Assembly: GCA_963762425.1 (NCBI GenBank)
Contig: CAVXKY010000004.1
Coordinates: 186,001 to 250,000, forward strand
Source: REEB95 sp963762425
Lineage (GTDB): Bacteria > Pseudomonadota > Alphaproteobacteria > ATCC43930 > CGMCC-115725
Direction of reading: 5' to 3'
DNA: 64,000 nucleotides
Position numbers and translations under genes: made by a program. Shown piece after piece: positions 1 through 9,451 of the stretch; position 1 is the first letter of the stretch, and every line of letters begins with the position of its first letter. Under the pieces are notes generated by a model. That model saw nothing but the letters and a program-made list of their open reading frames with translations. It was not told the origin of the DNA and made no database searches.

Positions 1-118
1 CCGCGCCGGTGGCGCCGCCGAGAAGCGCGCCGCTGCCGGCGCGATCCGCCGGGTTGGTGCCGCAAGCGGAGAGCAACAGCCCCGCCGCAATCACGAGAGT
101 ACCGATGCGCTTGGACAT
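1..118 (-). CDS. Glycine-rich lipoprotein, N-terminal part (runs off the window)
   Basis: The visible 39 residues start MSKRIGTLVIAAGLLLSAC, a signal peptide ending in a lipobox (LLSAC) that predicts lipid attachment to the Cys and an outer-membrane or periplasmic location. After the Cys comes GTNPADRAGSGALLGGATGA, the alternating small-residue pattern of glycine-zipper/YMGG-type lipoproteins. A purine-rich Shine-Dalgarno (AAGGATGG on the minus strand) lies just before the ATG. The rest is beyond the left edge, so the family is only suggested. Confidence 0.6.
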   Translation of the reverse strand, partial: MSKRIGTLVIAAGLLLSACGTNPADRAGSGALLGGATGA

Positions 119-123
119 GGTAT

Positions 124-163
124 CCATCCTTCTCGCTGTGGGTGCCATCCTTTGCTGTGGATG
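124..163. repeat. Imperfect tandem duplication in the lipoprotein leader
   Basis: Positions 124-144 and 145-163 read CCATCCTTctCGCTGTGGgTG and CCATCCTTtGCTGTGGaTG, two adjacent near-copies. On the minus strand each copy carries an AAGGATGG, so the ribosome-binding region of the lipoprotein at the left edge is duplicated and only the copy nearest the start is well placed. The remaining upstream stretch to 375 shows nothing else I recognise. Confidence 0.5.
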
Positions 164-375
164 ACGAACTCGCAACACGAAAAGGGTGGTTGCGGATCGT
201 GGCGAAAAATTGGAATTAGCGGGGAAATTCCAGGGCCATCCGCGGTCAGGGGAAACTCGAGGGCGCAGGCCGCCGCCGGGTGCGAAATATCAAGAATAAG
301 CCATAATCTTTGCACATCCCGGCCACGCACCCGACCCATCCTGTCGATCCTGTCATTTATCCGATGGAGGGTTTC

Positions 376-775
376 ATGCTCCGCCGATATCTGCCGGTAA
401 TCGCAATCTCCGCTTTTTCCCTTTTGACCGCCGGCTGCTACAGCCCGCCGCCGCCCCCGGAACGGGTCGTCGTGGCGCCGCAATCCGGCCCGATCGAAAT
501 CGTGCCGCCCGAAGCGCCCGACGAGCACGCCATCGCGATCGCGCCCGGGCCGCCGCCGCCGGCCCGGGTCGAGGCCATCCCCGCGCCGCCTTCCAACGTC
601 GTCTATTGGGTGCCCGGCCATTGGCGGTGGTATGGCACCGCCGACGGTCATAGCGGCTGGGCGTGGACCGCCGGCTACTACGCCGAGCGGCCCAGCCACA
701 CCGCGATCTGGATCGACGGCCATTGGCAGCAAAGCTCGCGCCGGTTACGTCTGGGTCGAGGGTTATTGGCGATAA
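376..775 (+). CDS. YXWGXW-repeat lipoprotein (frameshifted near its end)
   Basis: Predicted surface or periplasmic lipoprotein of unknown function. The start MLRRYLPVIAISAFSLLTAGC gives a signal peptide with a lipobox (LTAGC) and is preceded by GGAGG at 365-369. A Pro-rich stretch follows (residues 22-70), then aromatic repeats of the form YWVPGHW, GWAWTAGYY and WIDGHW, typical of the YXWGXW/BcpO-type repeat family. Around 738-743 the frame changes; removing one base restores GYVWVEGYWR and a TAA at 773-775, a natural end for this family, giving about 132 residues. Left unrepaired the reading runs to 804 with an unrelated Arg-rich tail. The break matches the +1 indels seen throughout the window. 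Confidence 0.7.
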
Positions 776-837
776 GCCGGCGTTCCTCGCGTAACCCGGG
801 ATAGCCGTGGGAATCTCAAGCACGGGAGCATAGGGAC

Positions 838-945
838 ATGAAAATCAGGCATCCGATCGGTGACGTGATCTTGGCGCTGACCCTGCTGGGATCCTTTTTC
901 AGCCTCTATGTGATCGAACAAGTGGCGATGCGGACATTGGACTGA
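838..945 (+). CDS. Small single-pass membrane peptide (35 aa)
   Basis: A 35-residue reading frame, MKIRHPIGDVILALTLLG followed by SFFSLYVIEQVAMRTLD. It has a short basic N-terminus, one hydrophobic span (about residues 9-24) and a polar tail, i.e. a small inner-membrane peptide with N-in topology. A purine-rich GGGAGC lies about 10 bases upstream. It ends 33 bases before pqiA, on the same strand, so it may be co-transcribed. No family recognised; the support is the composition and placement only. Confidence 0.35.
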   Translation: MKIRHPIGDVILALTLLGSFFSLYVIEQVAMRTLD

Positions 946-978
946 CGCCGGTTCCGTCTTGGCTGCGGAGAAGGCTTC

Positions 979-2234
979 ATGTCGGTTGATTTGAGCGCCG
1001 CCGGCCGGGATGTCATCGGCCATGGCGCCGACTGGGTGGCCTGTCCCGATTGCGGGCTCGCCCAGCGCGTGCCGGCGCTCGCCGCCGGAAGCCTCGCCGC
1101 GTGCCGGCGCTGCCGCTGCACGCTGGCGGTGAATACCGGCTACCGCCTCGACGCCGTGCTGGCGGTGGCGCTCGCGGCGCTGATCCTGCTGCTGTTCGCG
1201 ATATCTGTCGCCGCTTTTTCGCCCTCCACGCCTTCGGCGAGATCCGGCAAAGCTGGATCTATAGCGGCGTCGCGGAATTGTGGCGCGAGGGCTTCGGCTT
1301 TCTCGCGCTGATCGTAGCCGGTTTCAGCATCGCGGCGCCGCTGGCTTATCTGGGATTGCTGGTCGCGGTGCTCTCCGGCCTCGGCCTGGGCGCCAATCCC
1401 GCCTGGCTCGGTCCCGCTTTCCGCTGGACGCAATTTCTGCGGCCCTGGGCGATGCCCGAGATTTATGCCGTCGGCGGCTTCGTCGCCTATTCGCGGATGG
1501 AGAAGATCGCGAACGTGGACGTGGGCGCCGGCGGCTGGGCGTTGCTCGCCGCCGCCTTGGCGTTCCTCGCCGTCGACGCGATGATCGACAAGCGCGCGGT
1601 GTGGCGGGCGATCGGGCCGGATGCCGCCATCCGCCCGGGCGAGGATGCAATCGCCTGCCTTTCTTGCGGTCTGCTGGCGCCGGATGCGGGCGAGGGGGCG
1701 CGTTGCCCGCGTTGCGGGGCGGGCTTGCGCCGCCGCAAGCAGGAGGCGCTCGCCCGCACGGCGGCGCTGGTGCTCGCCGCCGCGCTGCTCTACATCCCGG
1801 CCAATTTCCTGCCGGTGCTGACCATCGAGCGTTACGGGCGGATCGAGTCCGACACCATCATGGCCGGCATCCGGGAACTCGCCCATATCGGCGCCTGGCC
1901 GCTGGCGGTCATCGTCTTCCTGGCCAGCATCGTCGTGCCGCTGCTGAAGCTCTTGAGCCTCGCCTGGTTCCTGGCGGCGGAGATGAGAGGATCGCCGCGC
2001 GGGCTCTTCGCGCGCACCCGCCTGCACGACATCGTCAACAACATCGGGCGCTGGTCGAACATCGACGTCTTCATGGGCTCGATCCTCGCGGCGCTGGTGC
2101 AGTTCGGCGTCCTCTACAACGTCACCGCCGAGCCGGGCGCGATCGCCTTCGCCGCGGTCGTGCTGCTGACCATGATCGCCTCGCGCTGCTTCGACCCGCG
2201 GCTGATGTGGGACGCGGCGGAGGGCAGGCCATGA
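979..2234 (+). CDS. pqiA: Paraquat-inducible protein A (intermembrane transport), frameshifted
   Basis: Integral inner-membrane partner of the MCE protein PqiB in the Pqi lipid-transport system. There are two similar halves, each with a zinc-ribbon-like Cys pair (CPDCG near residue 22 with CRRCR; CLSCG with CPRCG) followed by four hydrophobic spans, as in PqiA/YebS. Near 1213-1219 the frame changes inside a T run; adding one T restores AAFFALHAFGEIRQ and a 418-residue protein, the normal PqiA length. Its TGA overlaps the ATG of pqiB (ATGA), indicating translational coupling. The break is probably a sequencing indel rather than gene decay because both halves keep all conserved residues. Confidence 0.88.
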
Positions 2235-3120
2235 GCGCCCTCCAGGAAAAGCCGCGTCTGGTGGAATCCGGTCCGCGCGTCGCGGCGGTGCGCGTGCTCC
2301 ACCGCTTGCGCTGGATCTGGCTGGTGCCGGCGGCGGCCGGCGCGATCGTGCTCTATCTGGGCTGGCAGACTCTCGTCGAACGCGGGCCGCTCATCACCAT
2401 CGCCTTCCAGAGCGCCGACGGCGTCGTGGCCGGACAGACCAAGATCAAGCATTTGAGCGTCGATGTCGGCAGCGTCGTGTCCGTCGCGCTTGAGCCCCGA
2501 CATGTCGCGGGCCATCGTCACGGCGCGCATGAACCGCGAGGTCGCGCCCTATCTCGACAGCGGGACCCATTTCTGGATCGTCCGCCCGCAAGTGACGGCG
2601 ACGGGCATTTCCGGCCTGACCACCATCCTCTCCGGCGCCTATATCGAGATGGATCCCGGCAGCGGCGCGCCGGCGAAAGAGTTCAAGGGCTTCGACGAGG
2701 AAACGGCGTTGCTGAAGCCGGCCGAGCCGGGGCGCGGCTTCGTGCTCGTCGCCGGCCAGCTCGGCTCGATCGCCAAGGAATCCAAGATCACGTATCACGG
2801 CATGACCGTGGGCCAGGTGCTCGGCACCAGGCTCGATCCGGACGGCCAGGAAGATCGAGATCACCATCCACATTTTCGAGCCCTACGCCAATCTGGTGAC
2901 CCCCCAGACCCGTTTCTGGAACGCGAGCGGCCTCAACATCGGGTCGATCTGGTCGGGGTTCAAGATCAGCGGCGGCGGGCTGGACAGATCTGCTCTCGGG
3001 CGGCGCCGTCGCCTTCGACACGGCCCCGGCGGGCCGGCGGCGCGGGCGCCGAGCAAGCCGGGCAGCAAATTCCCGCTCTACGACAACGAGAAGGACGCGC
3101 GCGCCGGCAAGGCGCCCTAG
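2231..3120 (+). CDS. pqiB: PqiB-like MCE protein, short form, several frameshifts
   Basis: Membrane-anchored MCE (MlaD-like) protein that would form the periplasmic channel of the Pqi system. A single N-terminal membrane span (IWLVPAAAGAIVLYLGW, about residues 33-49) is followed by one MCE domain (FQSADGVVAGQTKIKHLSV through GAYIEMDPG) and a second ending near FKISGGGLDDLLSGGAVAF. Reading frame breaks occur near 2490 (extra T), 2849 (extra C), 2987 (extra A) and about 3045. The corrected protein is about 295 residues. E. coli PqiB has about 546 residues and three MCE domains; here the frame stops at SKFPLYDNEKDARAGKAP, just where the third MCE domain should begin. Either this is a genuine short variant or the third domain has been lost. 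Confidence 0.75.
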
Positions 3121-3199
3121 CGCGGGGGCGTAACCGCCCGCGTTTCGCGGTCCCGGATTTTTCGGGTTTTTGGCAACAGGCAATAAGGAGTTCGTCATC

Positions 3200-3349
3200 A
3201 TGACCGTGGACATTTTGCTCTTGCAGCCGATCGTGGCCCTGATCGCCGGCATTCTGATCCTTATCGTCCCGCGCATTTTGAATTACGTCGTGGCGATCTA
3301 TCTCATCGTCATCGGCGTCTCGGGCCTGTGGCCGCGTTTGCTGGGCTGA
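3200..3349 (+). CDS. DUF3096 small membrane protein (49 aa)
   Basis: MTVDILLLQPIVALIAGILI followed by LIVPRILNYVVAIYLIVIGVSGL, ending in TGA at 3347-3349. Two closely spaced hydrophobic helices around an invariant-looking P-R-x-L-N-Y turn match DUF3096, a family of about 50-residue membrane proteins of unknown role. AAGGAG at 3185-3190 is an excellent ribosome-binding site at the right spacing. It follows pqiB by about 80 bases on the same strand, so it may belong to that transcript. Confidence 0.8.
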   Translation: MTVDILLLQPIVALIAGILILIVPRILNYVVAIYLIVIGVSGLWPRLLG

Positions 3350-3713
3350 CCGGCGCGGCCCAAACGCCGGCGCGCCGCGTCCGGCGTTGATGGCATTAAG
3401 AAAATCGCCTTACCCTGAGCTTGTCGAAGGGCGCACGACGCTTATCCAGCGCTCAAAATGAGACACGGCCAACGCCGCTTGCCGCTCGCGTCATGCCCGG
3501 ACTTGTTCCGGGCATCCACACCTTAAAAATCCGCGGATAGCCGGGTCAATCCCAGGCCGTGACCCGAAGAGGATGAAATGACCCACGGGGGCTTGAACGG
3601 TTTTGACAACACCGTTTAGACCTTTTCGCCGTTCATTTCTAAAAATGCGCCTTGAACGACTGATCTGAAACGAAATGAACGAACCACATTTTCACTGGAT
3701 TTCGGCCATACCT
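3350..3713. other. Gene-free stretch with dispersed-repeat fragments
   Basis: No gene seen. The first part contains CCCTGAGCTTGTCGAAGGG (about 3414-3432), a sequence that recurs between genes in many alphaproteobacteria, then the palindrome at 3493-3515. From about 3590 base composition falls to roughly half G+C, marking the left side of the low-GC island with the disrupted TraB/GumN gene. Confidence 0.5.
3493..3515. repeat. Dispersed palindromic repeat unit
   Basis: A perfect 9-bp inverted repeat, ATGCCCGGA-CTTGT-TCCGGGCAT, flanked by GTC and CCAC. This 'GTCATGCCCGGacttgtTCCGGGCATCCAC' type unit is a well known intergenic repeat of alphaproteobacteria; it lies in a gene-free stretch here. 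Confidence 0.6.
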
Positions 3714-4192
3714 CTAATCGGCACGTGACACAACCATTCCAGCCTGGCCGAGAAGAGTTGGTAGTCCGAAATCGCCAACGAAGTGAAGAACACCTACAAC
3801 CACAAGAGTCGCGATGTCATCGTTCACCATGGCGGTTAGCTGGGGCATCCAACTCTGGTTCCGTTGGACGATCAATTTATTAAATGTTTGCGGGAGCTGG
3901 AGGAGACGTTCCTGATAAAGTTTCTCGAATGTTGCTTGCGACCTGGACCGCCATGCGAAGATCATGGCATCGACTTCTGCCTGGCAGACTTCAGTATTCT
4001 CAGCGGCATACGACAACTGGTGGATTTGTTCGTCGCGTGGCCCTGATGCGAGAGCCTGTAGAGCAACGTTCGGCAATTCCATTGCGATAGTCTGCACACC
4101 ATCTTGTCTTGCGCGACGCCAAATGTACTGACGTGAGCCCCTAAAACTCCTCCAGTTTTGAGTAGAGTCCGTTCCCGAGAAGGAGACGGACG

Positions 4193-4459
4193 ATGAAGGC
4201 ATCAAGGTTCACGGAAGAGCAGATCATTGGGATTCTGCGGGAGCAGGAGTTGGGCGCGAAGACGGCGGATGTGTGCCGCAAGCACGGGATCAGCGGGGCC
4301 ACCTTCTACAAGTGGAAGGCGAAGTATGGGGGTCTGAACGTGTCGGAGGCCCGCCGGCTGAAGGTGCTGGAGGCCGAGAACACGAAGCTGAAGAAGCTCT
4401 TGGCCGAGGCGATGCTGGACAACGCCATGTTGAAGGACATTGCTGCAAAAAAATGGTGA
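4193..4459 (+). CDS. IS3-family transposase OrfA
   Basis: An 88-residue DNA-binding subunit: FTEEQIIGILREQELGAKTA then a helix-turn-helix (DVCRKHGISGATFYKWKAKY) and a leucine-zipper-like tail (LKVLEAENTKLKKLLAEAML) used for multimerisation. This matches OrfA of IS407-like IS3 elements. It begins with GGAGA just upstream of the ATG and ends with TGA at 4457-4459, overlapping orfB by 7 bases. Confidence 0.92.
   Translation: MKASRFTEEQIIGILREQELGAKTADVCRKHGISGATFYKWKAKYGGLNVSEARRLKVLEAENTKLKKLLAEAMLDNAMLKDIAAKKW
4447..4453 (+). promoter_or_regulatory. Slippery A7 heptamer for programmed -1 frameshift
   Basis: Seven consecutive A residues sit immediately before the orfA stop, at the orfA/orfB overlap. 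In IS3 elements a run of this kind makes a fraction of ribosomes slip back one base and produce the OrfAB transposase. The in-frame orfB ATG begins at the last A. Confidence 0.7.
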
Positions 4460-5395
4460 CGCCCGCTGTGAAGCGGAGTGCTGTGGCCCAGGCCTGCGAG
4501 AGTTTTGGGGTGAGCCAGCGGCGGGCGTGTTTGGTGATCGGGGCGGACCGGACCTCGGTCCGTTACCGCAGCTCGCGGCCGGATGATGGCGTCATCCGCG
4601 CTCGCCTGCGGGATCTGGCTGCGGCCCGCCGGCGCTTCGGCTACCGCCGGCTCCACATCCTGCTGCGCCGGGAGGGCACGCAGATGAACCACAAGAAGCT
4701 GCGGCGGCTCTACGCCGAGGAACGGCTCCAGGTGCGCCGCCGGGGCGGGCGCAAGCGGGCCCTGGGCACAAGGGCGCCGATGGTCCTGCCGCAGGGACCG
4801 AATCAGCGCTGGTCAATGGACTTTGTCTCGGACACGCTGACCGACAGCCGGCGGTTCAGAAATCCTCGTCGTGGTGGACGACTTCACCCGTGAATGCCTC
4901 TGCCTGGTAGCCGATACGTCACTGTCCGGGATGCGTGTCGGCCGTGAACTGGATGCGCTCATTGCCGAGCGCGGCCGGCCCGCGAGCGTCGTCTCCGACA
5001 ACGGCACCGAGCTCACCAGCATGGCGATCCTGCGCTGGTCGCAGGAGACCCACATCGAATGGCACTACATCGCACCTGGCAAGCCCACCCAGAATGCCTT
5101 CGTGGAGAGCTTCAATGGCCGGCTCAGAGATGAGCTCTTGAACGAGACCTTGTTCAACTCGCTCGAGTATGCCCGTGCTGCGCTCGCCGCCTGGAAGGAC
5201 GATTACAACACCATCAGACCGCACGGCGCGCTCGGCAATCTGCCGCCCGCTGCCTATGCCAAGCTCAGCGTTCCCGTGATGCAACGGGATGGGGCGCTGC
5301 GCTCGACCGGGGGCTTCGCGCCCCATCCCGTTGCGCCACCGAGCCCGATAGGCTCAAATGCGGAACTGACTCTACTTGTCGCTGGAGGGAAGTAG
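4453..5395 (+). CDS. IS3-family transposase OrfB (DDE), one frameshift
   Basis: Catalytic part of the transposase. It has an HTH_21-type segment (RRFGYRRLHILLRREG) and an rve integrase core with acidic residues in WSMDFVSD, VVSDNGTELTS and AFVESFNGRLRDE, followed by NTIRPHGALG. Near 4858-4861 one extra A (TTCAGAAATCC instead of TTCAGAATCC) shifts the frame; without it the core reads RRFRILVVVDDFTREC. The repaired protein would be about 313 residues. If the extra base is real the element cannot transpose by itself; if it is one of the window's many indel errors the element may be active. Confidence 0.88.
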
Positions 5396-5452
5396 GGGCT
5401 CACGTCAGGAGCCAAGGAGATATATTTCAGTGCCTTGGATATGCCAGAGCAT

Positions 5453-5635
5453 CGCTGCCAAATTCTTTGCGCAGAAGTATTAGTAACTTCAAGCTATATC
5501 AGACACCACCATTATGTCCGAGTTTAAGCCTGCAGTTGAAACGATCGATCTCTATGAGTTCACGAAACTAGAGAGAGAATAGTCGGCTTCTGGCCCTATT
5601 TTTCGCCGGAGTGACGACGAACCGAAGACACAACT
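5453..5635. other. Low-GC spacer between traB/gumN remnant and greA
   Basis: No gene recognised. An in-frame stop lies shortly upstream of the traB/gumN ATG, so the visible N-terminus is probably the true one. Composition stays low until the greA stop codon, which marks the right border of the island. Confidence 0.4.
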
Positions 5636-6112
5636 CTACTTAAACTGCACCTTGACGATCTCGAAGCTGCGCGCGCCGCCGCGCGGGGTCGTCACCTCGA
5701 CCGAATCCGAGATGCTCTTGCCGATAAGCGCGCGCGCTAAGGGCGAGGTCACCGACAGCCGCCCCTTGCCGATATCGGCCTCGTCCTCGCCCACGATCTG
5801 GTAGACCATCTTCTCGTCGGTCTCCTCGTCGGCGAGCGTCACCGTGGCGCCGAACTTCACCACCTTGCCCGAAAGCTTGGAGACGTCGATCACCTCGGCG
5901 CGCGCGATCTTGTCCTCGAGTTCCAAAACGCGGCCCTCGATGAAGCCCTGGCGCTCGCGCGCGGCGGCGTATTCGGCGTTCTCGGCGATGTCGCCGTGTT
6001 CGCGCGCCTCGGAAATGGCGCGGATGATGGCCGGCCGGTCGGTGGATTTGAGCCGCTTCAGCTCTTCCTGGAGCCGGCTATAGCCCTCGGCGGTCATTGG
6101 CAGTTTGGCCAT
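5636..6112 (-). CDS. greA: Transcription elongation factor GreA
   Basis: A 158-residue GreA that enters the RNA polymerase secondary channel and stimulates cleavage of backtracked RNA. The N-terminal coiled coil carries the acidic tip (AREHGDIAENAEYAAARERQ, about residues 34-53), and the C-terminal FKBP-like domain includes LADEETDEKMVYQIVGEDEA and SPLARALIGKS. The start MAKLPMTAEGY gives the family's standard length; an upstream in-frame ATG would add an atypical leader. It follows carB on the same strand, the usual alphaproteobacterial carA-carB-greA order. Confidence 0.95.
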   Translation of the reverse strand: MAKLPMTAEGYSRLQEELKRLKSTDRPAIIRAISEAREHGDIAENAEYAAARERQGFIEGRVLELEDKIARAEVIDVSKLSGKVVKFGATVTLADEETDEKMVYQIVGEDEADIGKGRLSVTSPLARALIGKSISDSVEVTTPRGGARSFEIVKVQFK

Positions 6113-6193
6113 GATTTGAGGCCTCATTGTACCTTCAATTCGCGTTGTTTTCGAAAAAACCAAGCGCCCCCAAGGCCTTACGGCCGGAGACGC

Positions 6194-9100
6194 TCAATAC
6201 GATCCCTCAAAATAGGATTGAAGCGAGGCGACTTCAAGGCCGCCGCTTTTAAGGGCGGAAATGCCCTCCACCGACGCCCGGGCGCCCGCCACGGTGGTGT
6301 AATACGGGATGGAATTCGCCAGCGCGGTGCGCCGGAGGGTGAAACTGTCGGCGATCTCGCGCGCGCCCTCGGTGGTGTTGAAAACCAGCTGCACCTCGCC
6401 CGACAACATGCGGTCGACGATGTGCGGGCGGCCTTCCTGCACCTTGTTGACGGCCTCCACCGCAAGCCCGGCATCGGCCAGCGCTTGCGGCGGTGCCGCG
6501 CGTCGCCATGAGAGCGAAGCCCATTTCCAAAAGCCGCCGGCAGGGCGCGATCATGGCGCGCTTGTCGTGGTTCCTGACCGAGACGAACACCGCGCCCTTG
6601 AGCGGCAGAACCGTGCCGCTGCCCAGCTGCGCCTTGGCGAAGGCATGGCCGAAATCGGCGTCGAGCCCCATCACCTCGCCGGTCGATTTCATCTCCGGCC
6701 CCAGGATCAGATCGACGCCGGGAAAGCGGGCGAAGGGGAAAACCGCCTCTTTCACCGCGATATGCGCGTGGCGCGCGCGCGGCTTAGATCGAAACTCGCC
6801 AGTTTCTCGCCCGCCATCACCCGCGCCGCGATCTTGGCGATGGGGATGCCGGTGGCTTTGGCGACAAAAGGCGCGGTGCGCGAGGCGCGCGGGTTGACCT
6901 CCAGCACATAGACCAACTTGTCCTTGACCGCGTATTGCACGTTCATCAGGCCGACCACCTTGAGCGCGCGGGCGAGCGCCGCGGTCTGCTTCTCGATCTC
7001 CTTCACAATGGCGGGCGGCAGAGAATAGGGCGGCAGCGAGCAGGCGCTGTCGCCCGAATGGATTCCGGCCTCCTCGATGTGCTCCATGATGCCGGCGACG
7101 AAGACCTGCTTGCCGTCGGCCAGCGCGTCGACGTCGACCTCGATCGCGTCCTGGAGATAACGGTCGATCAGCACCGGGTTCTTGCCCGAGACCTTGACCG
7201 CTTGCGTCACGTAGCGCTTCAGGCCCGCGTCGTCGTGGACGATCTCCATGGCGCGGCCGCCCAGCACGTAAGAGGGCCGGATGACGATGGGATAGCCGAT
7301 GCGCGGCCGCGATCTCCTCGGCCTCCTTGGCCGAGGTGGCGGTGCCGTTCTCGGGCTGGAGCAGCTTAAGCTCCTGGATCAGTTCCTGGAAGCGCTGGCG
7401 GTCCTCGGCCAAATCGATCGCGTCGGGCGAGGTGCCGAGGATCGGGATCTTGGCGTCCTCGAGCGCCTGGGCGAGCTTCAACGGGGTCTGGCCGCCCAGC
7501 TGCACGATCACGCCCTTGAGCCTGCCTCGGCTTTCCTCGACCCGGACGATCTCGATCACGTCCTCGGCCGTGAGCGGCTCGAAATAGAGGCGATCCGAGG
7601 TATCGTAGTCGGTCGACACCGTCTCGGGATTGCAATTGACCATGATGGTCTCGATCCCGGCCTCCTTCAGCGCATAGGCGGCATGGACGCAGCAGTAATC
7701 GAACTCGATGCCCTGGCCGATGCGGTTCGGGCCGCCGCCCAGGATCACCACCTTGTCGCGCGCCGCTGGGATCGGCTTCGCATTCGGGCGCGCCCGAATC
7801 CCGGCTTTCATAGGTCGAATACATGTAGGGCGTGGCCGACGGGAACTCGGCGGCGCAGGTGTCGATGCGCTTGAACACCGGGTGCACGCCGAGCTTCGCG
7901 CGCCTCGATGCCACCTCGGCCTCGTCGAGCTTGCCGAGTTCCGCCAGCCGCGCGTCGGAAAAGCCCAGCCCCTTGAGCCGCGCCAGCCCGCTTGCGTCCT
8001 TGGGCAGCCCGTCCTTTTTCACCCGCGCCTCCGCCGCCACCACCTTGGCGACCTCTTCGAGGAACCAGGGGTCGTATTTGCAGGCGGCGTGGATCTCGGC
8101 CGTGGATAGCCCGGCTCGATAGGCCTGGGCGATGGTCAGCAGCCGGTCGGGCTTGGGCCGGGTCAACTCGATGCGCCAGGCCTCCTTGTCGCCCGGCGCC
8201 ACGCCAGGGATTTCCGCCTCGTTGAAGCCGGTGAGGCCGGTTTCCATCGACCGCAAGCGCCTTCTGCACCGCCTCGGCGAAACTGCGTCCGATCGCCATG
8301 GCCTCGCCGACCGATTTCATCGAGGTGGTGAGGATGGGCTCGGCGCTGGGGAATTTCTCGAAGGTGAAGCGCGGCATCTTGACCACGACGTAATCGATGG
8401 TCGGCTCGAAGCTCGCCGGCGTGGTGCGGGTGATCTCGTTCTTGAGCTCGTCCAGCGTATAGCCCACCGCCAGCTTGGCCGCGATCTTGGCGATGGGAAA
8501 CCCGGTCGCCTTCGAGGCCAGCGCCGAGGAGCGCGACACGCGCGGATTCATCTCGATGATGACCAGCCTGCCGTCGGCCGGGTTGACCGCGAACTGCACG
8601 TTCGATCCGCCGGTATCGACGCCGATCTCGCGCAGCACCGCGATCGAGGCGTTGCGCATGATCTGGTATTCCTTGTCGGTGAGCGTCAGCGCCGGCGCCA
8701 CGGTGACGCTGTCGCCGGTATGCACGCCCATCGGGTCGACGTTCTCGATCGAGCAGATGATGATGCAGTTGTCGGCCTTGTCGCGCACCACCTCCATCTC
8801 GAATTCCTTCCAGCCGAGCACCGATTCCTCGACCAAAATCTGGCGCGCGGGCGAGGCGGCGAGGCCGTATTTGGCCACGTCCTCGAATTCCTGCGCGTTA
8901 TAGGCGATGCCGCCGCCGGTGCCGCCCAGGGTGAAGGACGGGCGGATGATGGCCGGCAGCCCCACGACCGACAACGCCGCGCGCGCCTCCTCGATGGAAT
9001 TGGCGATGCGGCTTTTGGGCGATTGCCAAGCCGATGCGGTCCATCGCCTCGCGGAAAAGCTGGCGGTCCTCGGCCTTGGCGATCGCGGTCTCGCTGGCGC

Positions 9101-9451
9101 CGATCAATTCGACCCCGTGACGCTGTCAACGCGCCGCTCTTGGCCAAGGCCATCGCCGTGTTGAGCGCGGTCTGCCCGCCCATGGTGGGCAGCAGCGCGT
9201 CGGGCTTTTCCTTGGCGATGATCTGCTCGACCGTCGCCGGGCGTGATCGGCTCGATATAGGTCGCATCGGCCAGGCCGGGATCGGTCATGATGGTGGCCG
9301 GGTTCGAATTGACCAGCACGATGCGGTAGCCCTCTTCCTTGAGGGCCTTGCAGGCCTGGGCGCCCGAATAATCGAATTCGCAGCCCTGGCCGATGACGAT
9401 CGGCCCGGCGCCGATGATCAGGATGCTTTTGATGTCGGTGCGCTTCGGCAT
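6194..9451 (-). CDS. carB: Carbamoyl-phosphate synthase large subunit, eight frameshifts
   Basis: Makes carbamoyl phosphate for arginine and pyrimidine synthesis with ammonia from CarA. Segments of the entire 1083-residue protein are present in order: N-terminal domain (SILIIGAGPIVIGQGCEFDY), first ATP-grasp (FTLGGTGGGIAYN, EMNPRVSRSSALASKATG), oligomerisation region, second synthetase half (VVILGGGPNRIGQGIEFDYC; EVNPRASRTAPFVAKATG) and the MGS-like allosteric domain (VNKVQEGRPHIVDRML). The frame changes near 9241, 9125, 9016, 8255, 7760, 7305, 6786 and 6496. Seven are single-base insertions such as CAAAGC to CAAAAGC and CTG to CTTG; one looks like a deletion. The net change leaves a length divisible by three. 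Its ATG overlaps the carA stop (TGATG). Confidence 0.93.

Larger units (their letters stand above)
4129..5407 (+). mobile_element. IS3-family insertion sequence, 1279 bp
   Basis: Bounded by inverted repeats that share the outer TGACGTGAGCCCCTA (left end 4129-4143, right end the complement of 5393-5407) and diverge further in with a common TCCTCCAG/CCCTCCAG core. It carries the two overlapping frames of IS3-type elements: a helix-turn-helix orfA and a DDE orfB joined at a slippery A run. The IS407-like orfA suggests a group that normally makes a 4-bp target duplication, but the four bases outside the ends differ (GTAC on the left, GGAG on the right), so none is visible. It lies inside a TraB/GumN gene in the opposite orientation. 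Confidence 0.9.
3714..5452 (-). pseudogene. TraB/GumN-family gene split by an IS3-family element
   Basis: Read on the minus strand, 5452-5408 encodes MLWHIQGTEIYLLGS, the N-terminal signature of TraB/GumN proteins (LW.I.G...YLLGS.H). After the insertion sequence, 4128-3714 encodes the C-terminal part: an Ala-rich helix (RRARQDGVQTIAMELP), RNQSWMPQL and the family hallmark VVVGVLHFVGDFGLPTLL. Intact members have about 260-300 residues; only about 15 plus 138 remain, so some 100-130 central residues are missing as well as the gene being interrupted. The flanking DNA is about 50% G+C, clearly lower than its surroundings, suggesting the gene was acquired. The gene is almost certainly non-functional. 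Confidence 0.75.
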
